6,014 bases of DNA from Bacteroidaceae bacterium. Its GTDB lineage: Bacteria > Bacteroidota > Bacteroidia > Bacteroidales > Bacteroidaceae. Location: contig JAFYYO010000045.1 of assembly GCA_017557475.1 (NCBI GenBank), positions 1-6,014 of the forward strand, written 5' to 3'. The notes below the pieces were generated by a model. That model was given only the letters and a program-made list of their open reading frames with translations. It did not search any database and was not told where the DNA came from. The translations under genes and the position numbers were made by a program. Shown piece after piece: positions 1-5,916 of this stretch (within the stretch, counting starts at the first letter, position 1; every line of letters begins with the position of its first letter).

Positions 1-396
1 CGAAAAGAGAAACCAGATGGGCGAGTTGCCGTAGAAGCCGCTCTTCATCCAGATATGGCTCCATTCCAACGGCTCGACAAACTTCTTGTAACGGTCAACA
101 AGAGGGAAGTAGAAACTGAAATAGACGATGGCTCCAATGATTCCACTCATCAGATAAGGCACTAGGAGTCGCTTGCTCCTGTCCTTCAGATAGTCGAGGT
201 CTGAGCCTTTCGAAGTCCCTTTATTGAAGTAACCAGCCTTGAAGAAAAAGAAACTCATGAAGAAGAAACTCCAACGCATCACTTCGAGCCACCATTCCTG
301 CTTGTCCTCTCCGCAGAAAGCCATGATATGCAGCGTTACCATTCGGATGATGCAAATGCCACAAAGGATGTCGAAGGCGTGATTTCTCTGTTTCAT
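1..396 (-). CDS. Acyltransferase-3 family membrane protein, N-terminal part (cut by window edge)
   Basis: This is probably an integral-membrane acyltransferase (Acyl_transf_3 type) that O-acylates a sugar of a surface glycan or exported polysaccharide. Only the first 132 residues are in the window; the family usually runs about 330-400. Visible features are the N-terminal RNHAFDILCG with a conserved-type Asp9, His23 at the end of the first hydrophobic helix (about 9-27), a Phe-rich helix (about 42-57), the RLLVPYLMSG element leading into a third helix (about 77-98), and NSPIWFL at 124-130, which matches the family's WFL signature. The ATG at 396-394 overlaps the licD-family stop as ATGA, which fixes the start and implies translational coupling. 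No clear Shine-Dalgarno precedes it. Family assignment is fairly sure; the acyl donor and acceptor are unknown. Confidence 0.82.
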   Translation of the reverse strand, partial: MKQRNHAFDILCGICIIRMVTLHIMAFCGEDKQEWWLEVMRWSFFFMSFFFFKAGYFNKGTSKGSDLDYLKDRSKRLLVPYLMSGIIGAIVYFSFYFPLVDRYKKFVEPLEWSHIWMKSGFYGNSPIWFLFS

Positions 397-1232
397 AAGG
401 CTTCCGGGAAGACAAGTTCTGCTGGTCGATGGCTGACTTTCATCTCATCAGGAACGTCCTTTCGAACTTGTCCATAATGGTTGTTCAGGTAGAGCAAGAG
501 GTCTCTTGGAGCGCTGACTTGAAGCGGACCAAGTGTAACGGTTTGCGCTTCCTTGATGTCTTCGATAGGCAGATGCTCGCTCTTGGTGATGATGTTCTTC
601 ACTTCGTCAAGTTTCTTGCCGTTGAACATCGTCTGAGTCCTATACATTATATTATATATGGAACGTTTGCTGAGGATTGTGATGAGCAGTCTTGTGAAGA
701 AGCAAGGCAGCCAGCCTCTCTTTCTTGGCTCAGGAATATCGCATTTGCCGCAATGTTTCCATTGCCAAATCTCTGTGGCAATGAAGAGGCCGTTAAAGAA
801 GAAGAGGACTTTGTGCTGCAGCTTTTCGAGCCACTTTTGCTTGGGTATTTTGTCGAAGGGAAAGATGTCGACATAGATGCCTTGGTGCATCTTGATATGC
901 TTGAAAGTGGATTCCGAGAAGCGTGAACCATTCATCCTGACCTTCATGAAGTAGAAAGGTGTATGCGGCTCTGTGTCAGGAGTTTGTAGGAAGAAGCGTT
1001 CGCCCAATTCCTCTTGCGCAATCGCAGCAAAACGCTCATAGTCAGGTCGCATCATACCCACATCCACATCATCGTCCCAAGGCAGGATCTTTTGCCAGAA
1101 GTATGCGCCAACAGCCGTTCCACCAGTCACAAAGTAACGGATTCCATGCTTCTTGCAAATGCGGTCCACCTCACTTAAAGTCGCATAAAGCGCTTCCTGA
1201 AGCTTTTGAAGTTCCTGCTCCTGATAGTTCAT
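393..1232 (-). CDS. LicD-family phosphotransferase (279 aa)
   Basis: LicD proteins are nucleotidyltransferase-fold enzymes that transfer phosphorylcholine or another phospho-group from a CDP-activated donor to cell-surface glycans. The signature region is at 37-60: Gly-Gly-Thr, then PWDDDVDVGM, where the acidic cluster (Asp53-55, Asp57) should bind metal. It is followed by HQGIYVDIFPFDKIP at 116-130, the second LicD hallmark. A Cys/His-containing stretch lies near 160-164, and the C-terminal HYGQVRKDVP at 252-261 is also typical. Length is normal. I chose the ATG at 1232-1230 because it overlaps the upstream stop as ATGA and LicD homology begins directly after it; an in-frame ATG 19 codons earlier lies inside the upstream gene. 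The stop overlaps the acyltransferase start by four bases. The RHxG residues that usually precede the PWDDD motif are absent (FWQK here). The phosphorylated substrate cannot be told from sequence. Confidence 0.9.
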   Translation of the reverse strand: MNYQEQELQKLQEALYATLSEVDRICKKHGIRYFVTGGTAVGAYFWQKILPWDDDVDVGMMRPDYERFAAIAQEELGERFFLQTPDTEPHTPFYFMKVRMNGSRFSESTFKHIKMHQGIYVDIFPFDKIPKQKWLEKLQHKVLFFFNGLFIATEIWQWKHCGKCDIPEPRKRGWLPCFFTRLLITILSKRSIYNIMYRTQTMFNGKKLDEVKNIITKSEHLPIEDIKEAQTVTLGPLQVSAPRDLLLYLNNHYGQVRKDVPDEMKVSHRPAELVFPEAL

Positions 1233-2086
1233 TTCACTTTCTTCGTTCCCAAAGAATTCATGTATTCCATATCGCCAGCCCCTTCCCAAGTATCAGTCTT
1301 GGCACTAAGGTTGTCGATGTGACTCACGATGATAGCCTCTTGAGTACAAGGCACGACGGGACTTCCGAACTCTCTAACTCCATGATGAGCCAAGACACAA
1401 TGCACGATTCGCTTCGTCTCTTCCTTGTCGAAACCCTTGCTTTCGAGGATGTTTTGCAGCCAATGAGCACCAATGTAAATGTGTCCGAGCAGATACATAT
1501 CCGGCTGAGCCTCACCTTGTTTGCTGTATTCATAGAGCTTGCCACAGTCGTGGAAAAGAATCGCAAGGATGCAATGTTCCACCTTCACCGGATAAGGCAG
1601 GCAAGGATAGAGTCCGTCGAGCATTTTCAGCATTTGGTGAGTATGGTTCAAGAGGCCTCCAGGGAAAGCATGATGATTGCCTGTAGCAGCTGGATACTGA
1701 CTGAAAGGCTCATAGAATCTCCCTGCAAACTCCTCAATGACAGCCATCAAATCCTTGTCCGAACAATAGCTGAGAAGATGCTGAATCGTGGCATCCCAAA
1801 CATCTCGACGAATTGGCCGAGGCAAGAGATTGTAGAGTGGATGGTCGAGGAGCGGTTCTCCGCAACATTTAAGGTCTCGGAAGTCGCAAGACTTCTTGCC
1901 ATCGTTGTCCTTAAGATTATAGAAGACAACGAGTTGGCCAACTTGCGGCTCAGCCATCGGAGGCATATCCCAAACTGCCACATTGATGGTTTCGATGAGG
2001 TTCGCCACCTTGAGTGAAGCATAAGGCGAACCAGTCTTCGTAGTACCATTACTGCGACTGATAACGAGGTATTCCTTGTTGTTCAT
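1229..2086 (-). CDS. OB-fold/HD-domain protein, YhaM-like 3'-5' exoribonuclease (285 aa)
   Basis: The likely role is cytoplasmic, metal-dependent 3'-5' degradation of RNA or ssDNA, as for YhaM/Cbf1 proteins. The N-terminal part (about 8-75) reads as an OB fold (KTGSPYASLKVAN, then VGQLVVFYNLKDNDG). The HD domain follows: FPGGLLNHTHQML at 141-153, the eponymous His179-Asp180 in LFHDCGK, LLGHIYIGAH at 199-208, AHHG at 233-236 and Asp258 in SHIDNL. This is the usual ligand order for HD phosphohydrolases. The protein is slightly shorter than Bacillus YhaM (about 314). The ATG at 2086-2084 is chosen because a -7 promoter box sits 26 bases upstream, whereas the longer reading frame would start before that promoter and inside tadA. 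It is first in an operon with licD-type and acyltransferase genes. A different HD hydrolase activity is possible; the OB+HD arrangement is the main argument for YhaM. Confidence 0.8.
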   Translation of the reverse strand: MNNKEYLVISRSNGTTKTGSPYASLKVANLIETINVAVWDMPPMAEPQVGQLVVFYNLKDNDGKKSCDFRDLKCCGEPLLDHPLYNLLPRPIRRDVWDATIQHLLSYCSDKDLMAVIEEFAGRFYEPFSQYPAATGNHHAFPGGLLNHTHQMLKMLDGLYPCLPYPVKVEHCILAILFHDCGKLYEYSKQGEAQPDMYLLGHIYIGAHWLQNILESKGFDKEETKRIVHCVLAHHGVREFGSPVVPCTQEAIIVSHIDNLSAKTDTWEGAGDMEYMNSLGTKKVK

Positions 2087-2112
2087 AGCGTTTTTAGTGT
2101 CTAATTTCTTCG

Positions 2113-2120
2113 CAAATTTA
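2113..2120 (-). promoter_or_regulatory. -7 box (TAAATTTG) for the HD-licD-acyltransferase operon
   Basis: On the minus strand this matches the Bacteroidota primary-sigma consensus TAnnTTTG exactly. Transcription would start near 2106, giving a leader of about 20 bases before the ATG at 2086. A TTTTG run at 2148-2144 might serve as the -33 element, but its spacing of 23 bases is slightly long. The box lies within the region that the divergent tadA promoter would occupy. Confidence 0.6.
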
Positions 2121-2131
2121 CGAAAAAACCT

Positions 2132-2139
2132 TAACTTTG
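2132..2139 (+). promoter_or_regulatory. -7 box (TAACTTTG) for tadA
   Basis: This is an exact TAnnTTTG match on the plus strand. TTCG at 2109-2112, 19 bases upstream, is one mismatch from the -33 TTTG. The expected start site near 2145 leaves a leader of about 18 bases before the tadA ATG at 2164. It also rules out the in-frame ATG at 2137, which lies inside the box. Confidence 0.65.
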
Positions 2140-2163
2140 CACACAAAAGAACGGAAAAAGAAG

Positions 2164-2598
2164 ATGGCAGACGACAATTTCTACATGAAACAGGCGCTTG
2201 CGGAGGCAAACGAAGCCTACAAACAAGGCGAGATTCCTATTGGAGCAGTCGTGGTTTGCAGGGACAAGATTATCGCCAAAAGCCACAACCTGACTGAGCT
2301 TCTCCATGATGTAACTGCTCATGCTGAAATGCAGGCAATCACCTCAGCGGCTGAGCATCTTGGTGGCAAATACCTGAATGATTGCACTCTTTATGTGACT
2401 GTAGAGCCTTGTATAATGTGCGCTGGAGCCCTTGGCTGGTCACAAATCAGCCGAATTGTCTATGGGGCTTCCGATGAAAAGAGAGGCTATAGTCGTTTTG
2501 CTCCAAAAGCTCTTCATCCTCGAACTGAAGTCGTTTCAGGCATCATGGCTGAGGAGTGCACTGAGCTTATGCAAAGATTCTTTCAAGAACGGAGATAG
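2164..2598 (+). CDS. tadA: tRNA-specific adenosine-34 deaminase (144 aa)
   Basis: TadA converts adenosine to inosine at the wobble position 34, chiefly in tRNA-Arg(ACG), by zinc-dependent hydrolytic deamination. The cytidine-deaminase fold is clear: PIGAVVV at 25-31, His53-Ala-Glu55 (zinc ligand and proton shuttle), and PCIMC at 82-86 with Cys83 and Cys86 as the other zinc ligands. SRIVYGASDEKRGY at 97-110 and the C-terminal helix ending FFQERR are also typical of TadA. Length is normal for compact bacterial forms. I start it at 2164, not at the in-frame ATG at 2137, because the latter lies within the promoter box and would add the basic stretch MHTKERKKK. The leader just upstream is purine-rich (GGAAAAAGAAG) and may serve ribosome binding. 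The last 32 bases overlap the end of the convergent M20 gene. A guanine or cytosine deaminase is less likely given the PCIMCAGAL context. Confidence 0.93.
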   Translation: MADDNFYMKQALAEANEAYKQGEIPIGAVVVCRDKIIAKSHNLTELLHDVTAHAEMQAITSAAEHLGGKYLNDCTLYVTVEPCIMCAGALGWSQISRIVYGASDEKRGYSRFAPKALHPRTEVVSGIMAEECTELMQRFFQERR

Positions 2599-3619
2599 CC
2601 TGCTCAATTTCGCAAAAATCCACGAATTCATCGGCAGAATGGCTGCGACTGCTCTCGCCTGGACCCATCTTCAAACTCGGGAAAGGCATGAGGGCTTGGT
2701 CGCTTAAAGTAGGTGAGCCGAAAGGCTTGCCTCCCAGTTCTATGATGTGCTGAACAAGAGGATGGTTCTCGTCGATGCTTGAAGAACCGAGTCGAGTACT
2801 GCGAGCCTTCACCTCCGACTTGACATTTTTGCCGATTTCATCGAGAATTTCGCGGTTTGTATAGCACTCATTCGACCTCACATCTACGGTAAAAGTGCAG
2901 GTATCGGGAATGACATTATGCTGAGTTCCTGCGTTTATCATCGTCACAGTCATTTTGACTGGACCGAGCAAGGGAGAGACCTTTTCCCACTTATAATTGC
3001 GGAACCATTCAATGTCCTCGAGAGCCTTGTAGATGGCATTCTCGCCTTCGTCTCTGGCTGCATGACCACTCTTGCCTTTGGCTGTGACATCGAGCACCAT
3101 CAAGCCTTTCTCGGCAATGGCTGGCTGCATGCCTGTAGGCTCTCCAACAAGGGCGACATCAATCTTCGGAAGCAGAGGCAGGACACTTTCTATGCCGCCT
3201 TTTCCGCTCACTTCCTCTTCTGCACTCGCCAAGAAAACGAGATTGTATTTTGTGTCCTGGTCTTTGAGAGCGGCGAAAACATGAAGCAGACTGACCAGAC
3301 TGGCTCCGTCATCGTTCGAGCCAAGTCCATAGATGCGGCTGCCCTCTCTGGTTGCCTTGAAAGGGTCTCGCTGCCAACCAGCCACAGGCTTGACAGTATC
3401 GATATGGGCATTCAGTAGCAAAGTCTGCTTCTCTGCACTGAAGTTCGGCTGCTGAGACCAGAGATTGTTGCCCATTCGCTTCACTTCGAGCCCGAGTTCG
3501 CTCTTCATATAGTCCTGAAGCAAATCGGCCGCTGCAGTCTCTTCTCTGCTGACACGAGGCACTTCTATGAGCCGACAAAGCAGCTCTACTGCCCTTTCTG
3601 CTATCTTTTCATTGACCAT
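2567..3619 (-). CDS. argE: M20-family zinc deacylase, ArgE-like (probable N-acyl-ornithine/citrulline deacetylase, 350 aa)
   Basis: This is a cytoplasmic di-zinc hydrolase that removes an N-acyl group from an amino acid. Close Bacteroidales relatives are, from memory, annotated as acetylornithine deacetylase; in this phylum arginine synthesis can pass through acylated citrulline, so the real substrate could be an N-acyl-citrulline. The M20 ligands are in order: His72-x-Asp74 (AHIDTVKP), Asp103 in GSNDDGA, catalytic Glu135 and ligand Glu136 in SAEEEVSG, Glu160 in VGEPTG, and His327 in SRSHSADE. His234 in GTQHNVIPD fits the dimer-lid histidine. The ATG at 3619-3617 sits inside a 7-bp repeat; the upstream extension to 3742 runs through the preceding gene and is rejected. 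It follows the DUF2007 gene by 17 bases. Other M20 peptidase activities cannot be excluded, and no other arginine genes are in view. Confidence 0.8.
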   Translation of the reverse strand: MVNEKIAERAVELLCRLIEVPRVSREETAAADLLQDYMKSELGLEVKRMGNNLWSQQPNFSAEKQTLLLNAHIDTVKPVAGWQRDPFKATREGSRIYGLGSNDDGASLVSLLHVFAALKDQDTKYNLVFLASAEEEVSGKGGIESVLPLLPKIDVALVGEPTGMQPAIAEKGLMVLDVTAKGKSGHAARDEGENAIYKALEDIEWFRNYKWEKVSPLLGPVKMTVTMINAGTQHNVIPDTCTFTVDVRSNECYTNREILDEIGKNVKSEVKARSTRLGSSSIDENHPLVQHIIELGGKPFGSPTLSDQALMPFPSLKMGPGESSRSHSADEFVDFCEIEQAISVLERIFA

Positions 3620-3631
3620 TGAACATTGAAT
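3611..3631. repeat. 7-bp tandem repeat (3 units) over the M20 gene start
   Basis: The plus-strand units are ATTGACC, ATTGAAC and ATTGAAT, end to end. Read on the minus strand, each unit junction makes an ATG (3626, 3619, 3612), in three different frames. Only the middle one opens the M20 gene; the outer two stop after five and three codons. The array fills most of the gap between the DUF2007 stop and the M20 start. Confidence 0.8.
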
Positions 3632-3636
3632 GTTTT

Positions 3637-3966
3637 TCAGCGCGTCCACTTGTGTCCGCAATCGTTGCAGACGAACTTCTTGGTAAGGCAACAATCGGTG
3701 GGAACAACTGCCACATTCTCGCTTCCACACTTCGGACACCAAGGCAAGACAGACTTTTGCTCGGCCAGATATGACTGATAGACTTTCATGGCCTGCTCAT
3801 AGTTTTCCTCTTTCACGAGAACATAAGTCCTTTGGTCAAGGATACCGCGAGCCACCTTGCTGTTCTCTTCGTAATAGATGTCGCTCTCTATTCCCATCTC
3901 CAACAGAGCTGCACGAAGCCCTTCAGCCTCAATAGGACTGCTGCATGTAATATCCTTTATCTTCAT
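3637..3966 (-). CDS. DUF2007 domain plus C-terminal zinc ribbon protein (109 aa)
   Basis: The function is not known. The N-terminal half (about 1-70) resembles the DUF2007 "putative signal transducing protein" fold, a small ferredoxin-like alpha/beta domain: SSPIEAEGLRAALLEMGIES, then RTYVLVKEENYEQAMKVYQS. The C-terminal part has two cysteine pairs, CPKC at 77-80 and CNDC at 100-103, a likely structural zinc ribbon ending in GHKWTR. Cys92-Cys93 between them are extra. The ATG at 3966-3964 is the first in frame after a TATCTTTG promoter box, giving a leader of roughly 15 bases. The 17-bp gap to the M20 gene suggests one transcript. No signal peptide or membrane segment is seen. A regulatory or adaptor role is only a guess from the domain name. 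Confidence 0.85.
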   Translation of the reverse strand: MKIKDITCSSPIEAEGLRAALLEMGIESDIYYEENSKVARGILDQRTYVLVKEENYEQAMKVYQSYLAEQKSVLPWCPKCGSENVAVVPTDCCLTKKFVCNDCGHKWTR

Positions 3967-3986
3967 AGTTTATCTGGTTTCGAGTG

Positions 3987-3994
3987 CAAAGATA
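3987..3994 (-). promoter_or_regulatory. -7 box (TATCTTTG) for the DUF2007-M20 pair
   Basis: This is an exact TAnnTTTG match on the minus strand, 20 bases before the ATG at 3966. No TTTG is seen at the usual -33 distance; that region falls in the 7-bp repeat array at 4007-4041. Confidence 0.65.
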
Positions 3995-4006
3995 CACAAA
4001 ATAATA

Positions 4007-4041
4007 AAATTATGAACTCTGAATTATGAATTATGAATTAA
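4007..4041. repeat. 7-bp tandem repeat (about 5 units, GAATTAT type) between divergent promoters
   Basis: The units are AAATTAT, GAACTCT, GAATTAT, GAATTAT and GAATTAA; the middle two are identical and the others diverged. The array lies almost midway between the two TATCTTTG boxes and covers the expected -33 regions of both. I recall similar AT-rich arrays in other Bacteroidota gaps, but could not search. Confidence 0.8.
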
Positions 4042-4048
4042 AAAGTCG

Positions 4049-4056
4049 TATCTTTG
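4049..4056 (+). promoter_or_regulatory. -7 box (TATCTTTG) for the acyl-CoA synthetase gene
   Basis: This is an exact TAnnTTTG match on the plus strand. A start site near 4062 would give a leader of about 40 bases, most of it the CYCTAAT array. The -33 position holds repeat sequence, not TTTG. Confidence 0.65.
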
Positions 4057-4066
4057 TGCTAACAAA

Positions 4067-4096
4067 CCCTAATCTCTAATCCCTAATCTCTAATCC
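4067..4096. repeat. 7-bp tandem repeat (CCCTAAT/CTCTAAT, 4 units plus CC) in the 5' leader
   Basis: The units alternate CCCTAAT, CTCTAAT, CCCTAAT, CTCTAAT, so the array is also a perfect 14-bp duplication. It sits between the promoter box and the ATG at 4102 and makes up most of the predicted untranslated leader. Confidence 0.85.
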
Positions 4097-4101
4097 GAAG
4101 C

Positions 4102-5910
4102 ATGCAAAACCCTAGCCCACTTCCCTCGCTCATCCAGAGCCAAGCTGAAAAGTACGGCAACAGAGCCGCTATGCTTTATCGCGATGATGAACTGCAGAAG
4201 TGGAAGGAGATTTCGTGGGAAAAATATGCTCAGACTGTCTCTCGAGTCTCCGCTTCCTTGCTCGAATTGGGAGTCAAGGTGCAGGAGAACATCGCCACTT
4301 TCTCGCAGAATATGCCTGAGTGCATGTATGTGGACTTCGGTGCTTATGGCATCAGAGCCGTCACTATCCCTTTCTATGCCACAGCTTCTGAGACTCAGGT
4401 CAAGTACATGGTCAGCGATGCCAAGATTCGCTACATCTTCGTCGGCGAGCAGTACCAGTATGATACAGCCTATCGCATCCTCAAGATCGAGCAGTCTATG
4501 CGGAAGCTCATCATCTTCGACCCCTCTGTCCAGAAAGACCCGCAAGACAATGTGAGCCTCTATTTCGACGAGTTCCTGGCTCTTTCCGAGGGCAAAGACC
4601 ACAGTGAAGAGATTCAAAAGCTCACTTCCGAAGCCAACGAAGACGACCTTGCCAACATCCTCTATACCAGCGGAACTACCGGCATCAGCAAGGGTGTGAT
4701 GCTGACTCACAGAATGTATAATGCAGCTTTCAGAGGTCATGTTGGAGCCTTGCCGCTTTCCGACAAAGACCTCATCATGAACTTCCTGCCCTTCACCCAT
4801 GTCTTCGAGCGAGGCTGGTCGTATCTCTGCATCAAGACTGGTTGCACTCTGGCTGTCAACCGCCGACCTCAAGACATCCTTCAGAGCCTTCAGGAAGTGC
4901 ACCCAACTTGTATGTGTGCTGTTCCTCGGTTCTGGGAGAAGGTCTATAGCGGAGTTCAGGAGAAGATGAACACCTCCAGTCCCATACAGCGACGCATGCT
5001 CGAAGATGCGCTGAGAGTCGGGAAAGAGTACAATGTCAAGTATAAGATGCGAGGCCTTGTGCCGCCTCTTGCCTTGAAGATGCGCTACCTCTTCTACGAG
5101 AAGACAGTCATCGCCCTCTTGCTCAAGACCATAGGCTTGGAGCGAGGCAACTTCTTCCCAACTGCAGGAGCAGCCATTCCACCAGTCATCGAGGAGTTTG
5201 TCCGCTCTGCTGGCATCCTCATGATTACTGGCTACGGACTCACCGAAAGCACAGCCACCGTCTCTTGCGACCGCTGGAATCAGCCCATCACTCTCGGCTC
5301 TATCGGTCGTCCTTTGGATGGAGTTCAGGTCAAGTTCGGCGAGAACAACGAGATTCTCCTCAAAGGCGAGACCATCACTAAGGGTTACTACCGCAAAGCC
5401 GAGATTACGGCAATGGCTATCGACGACGAAGGCTGGTTCCATACTGGCGATGCCGGCTACATGAAGGATGGCGAACTCTTCATGACTGAGCGCATAAAAG
5501 ACCTCTTCAAGACCAGCAACGGCAAATATATTGCTCCGCAGATGCTCGAGTCGAAGTTCTGTGTGGACCGCTACATCGACCAAATCGTCATCATAGCCGA
5601 CCAGCACAAGTATGTCTCTGCCCTCGTCATTCCCGAGTACAAGCTCCTCGAAGACATCGCCAAGAAGCGGCGCATCGAGTTCAGCAGCAGAGAAGAGCTT
5701 TGCAAGAACGAACAGATAGTGCAGTTCATCATGGACCGCATCGAGACCATCCAGCAAGACCTCGCCTCCTACGAGCAAGTGAAGCGCATCACCCTCCTGC
5801 CAGAACCATTCAGCATGGAAAAGGGCGAACTCACCAATACCCTCAAAGTCAAACGCCCAGTCCTCAACGAACGATATAAAGAACAGATAGATAAAATGTA
5901 TGAGGAATAG
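4102..5910 (+). CDS. Long-chain fatty acid-CoA ligase (AMP-forming, 602 aa)
   Basis: This enzyme activates a fatty acid to acyl-AMP and then to acyl-CoA, feeding phospholipid remodelling or other acyl-CoA use; it is cytosolic or membrane-associated. All core ANL-superfamily motifs are present: phosphate loop YTSGTTGISKG at 188-198, LPFTHVFERGW at 229-239, GYGLTES at 377-383, GWFHTGD at 444-450, hinge region IKDLFKTSNGKYIAP at 465-479, and the C-terminal LTNTLKVKR with probable catalytic Lys582. Length and the FTHVFERG element fit the roughly 600-residue long-chain (ACSL/FadD15-like) group, not acetyl-CoA synthetase. The phosphate loop has Ile at 195 where Pro is most common. The N-terminus (LPSLIQSQAEKYGNRAAML) aligns naturally with the family, supporting the ATG at 4102. 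No signal peptide or clear membrane helix is seen. Chain-length preference cannot be read. It is likely transcribed alone from the box at 4049-4056. Confidence 0.93.
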   Translation: MQNPSPLPSLIQSQAEKYGNRAAMLYRDDELQKWKEISWEKYAQTVSRVSASLLELGVKVQENIATFSQNMPECMYVDFGAYGIRAVTIPFYATASETQVKYMVSDAKIRYIFVGEQYQYDTAYRILKIEQSMRKLIIFDPSVQKDPQDNVSLYFDEFLALSEGKDHSEEIQKLTSEANEDDLANILYTSGTTGISKGVMLTHRMYNAAFRGHVGALPLSDKDLIMNFLPFTHVFERGWSYLCIKTGCTLAVNRRPQDILQSLQEVHPTCMCAVPRFWEKVYSGVQEKMNTSSPIQRRMLEDALRVGKEYNVKYKMRGLVPPLALKMRYLFYEKTVIALLLKTIGLERGNFFPTAGAAIPPVIEEFVRSAGILMITGYGLTESTATVSCDRWNQPITLGSIGRPLDGVQVKFGENNEILLKGETITKGYYRKAEITAMAIDDEGWFHTGDAGYMKDGELFMTERIKDLFKTSNGKYIAPQMLESKFCVDRYIDQIVIIADQHKYVSALVIPEYKLLEDIAKKRRIEFSSREELCKNEQIVQFIMDRIETIQQDLASYEQVKRITLLPEPFSMEKGELTNTLKVKRPVLNERYKEQIDKMYEE

Positions 5911-5916
5911 TTCCTC

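Noticed and set aside
429..926. A 165-residue plus-strand frame opposite the LicD gene
   Set aside because: No domain or promoter is seen, and the minus-strand LicD motifs account for the region.
959..2017. A 352-residue plus-strand open frame opposite the HD and LicD genes
   Set aside because: It is in codon register with the HD gene and closes at that gene's first TCA serine codon, the pattern of a shadow frame. Both minus-strand genes have clear family motifs, and this frame crosses two of them.
2137..2163. Nine-residue N-terminal extension of tadA (MHTKERKKK)
   Set aside because: The ATG lies inside the TAACTTTG promoter box and upstream of the predicted transcription start; TadA homology begins at 2164.
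3620..3742. 41-residue N-terminal extension of the M20 protein
   Set aside because: It runs through the zinc-ribbon coding region of the upstream gene in another frame and shows no M20 homology.
3611..4096. CRISPR array or origin-type iterons
   Set aside because: The units are 7 bp with no spacers, and no cas gene, replication gene or DnaA-box cluster is present.
4090..5778. A 562-residue open frame antisense to the acyl-CoA synthetase
   Set aside because: Its codons are exactly in register with the sense codons, so it stays open simply because the sense gene avoids TTA, CTA and TCA in this span. The translation is Leu/Val/Asp/Glu-rich with no recognisable domain, and it has no promoter box or ribosome site.
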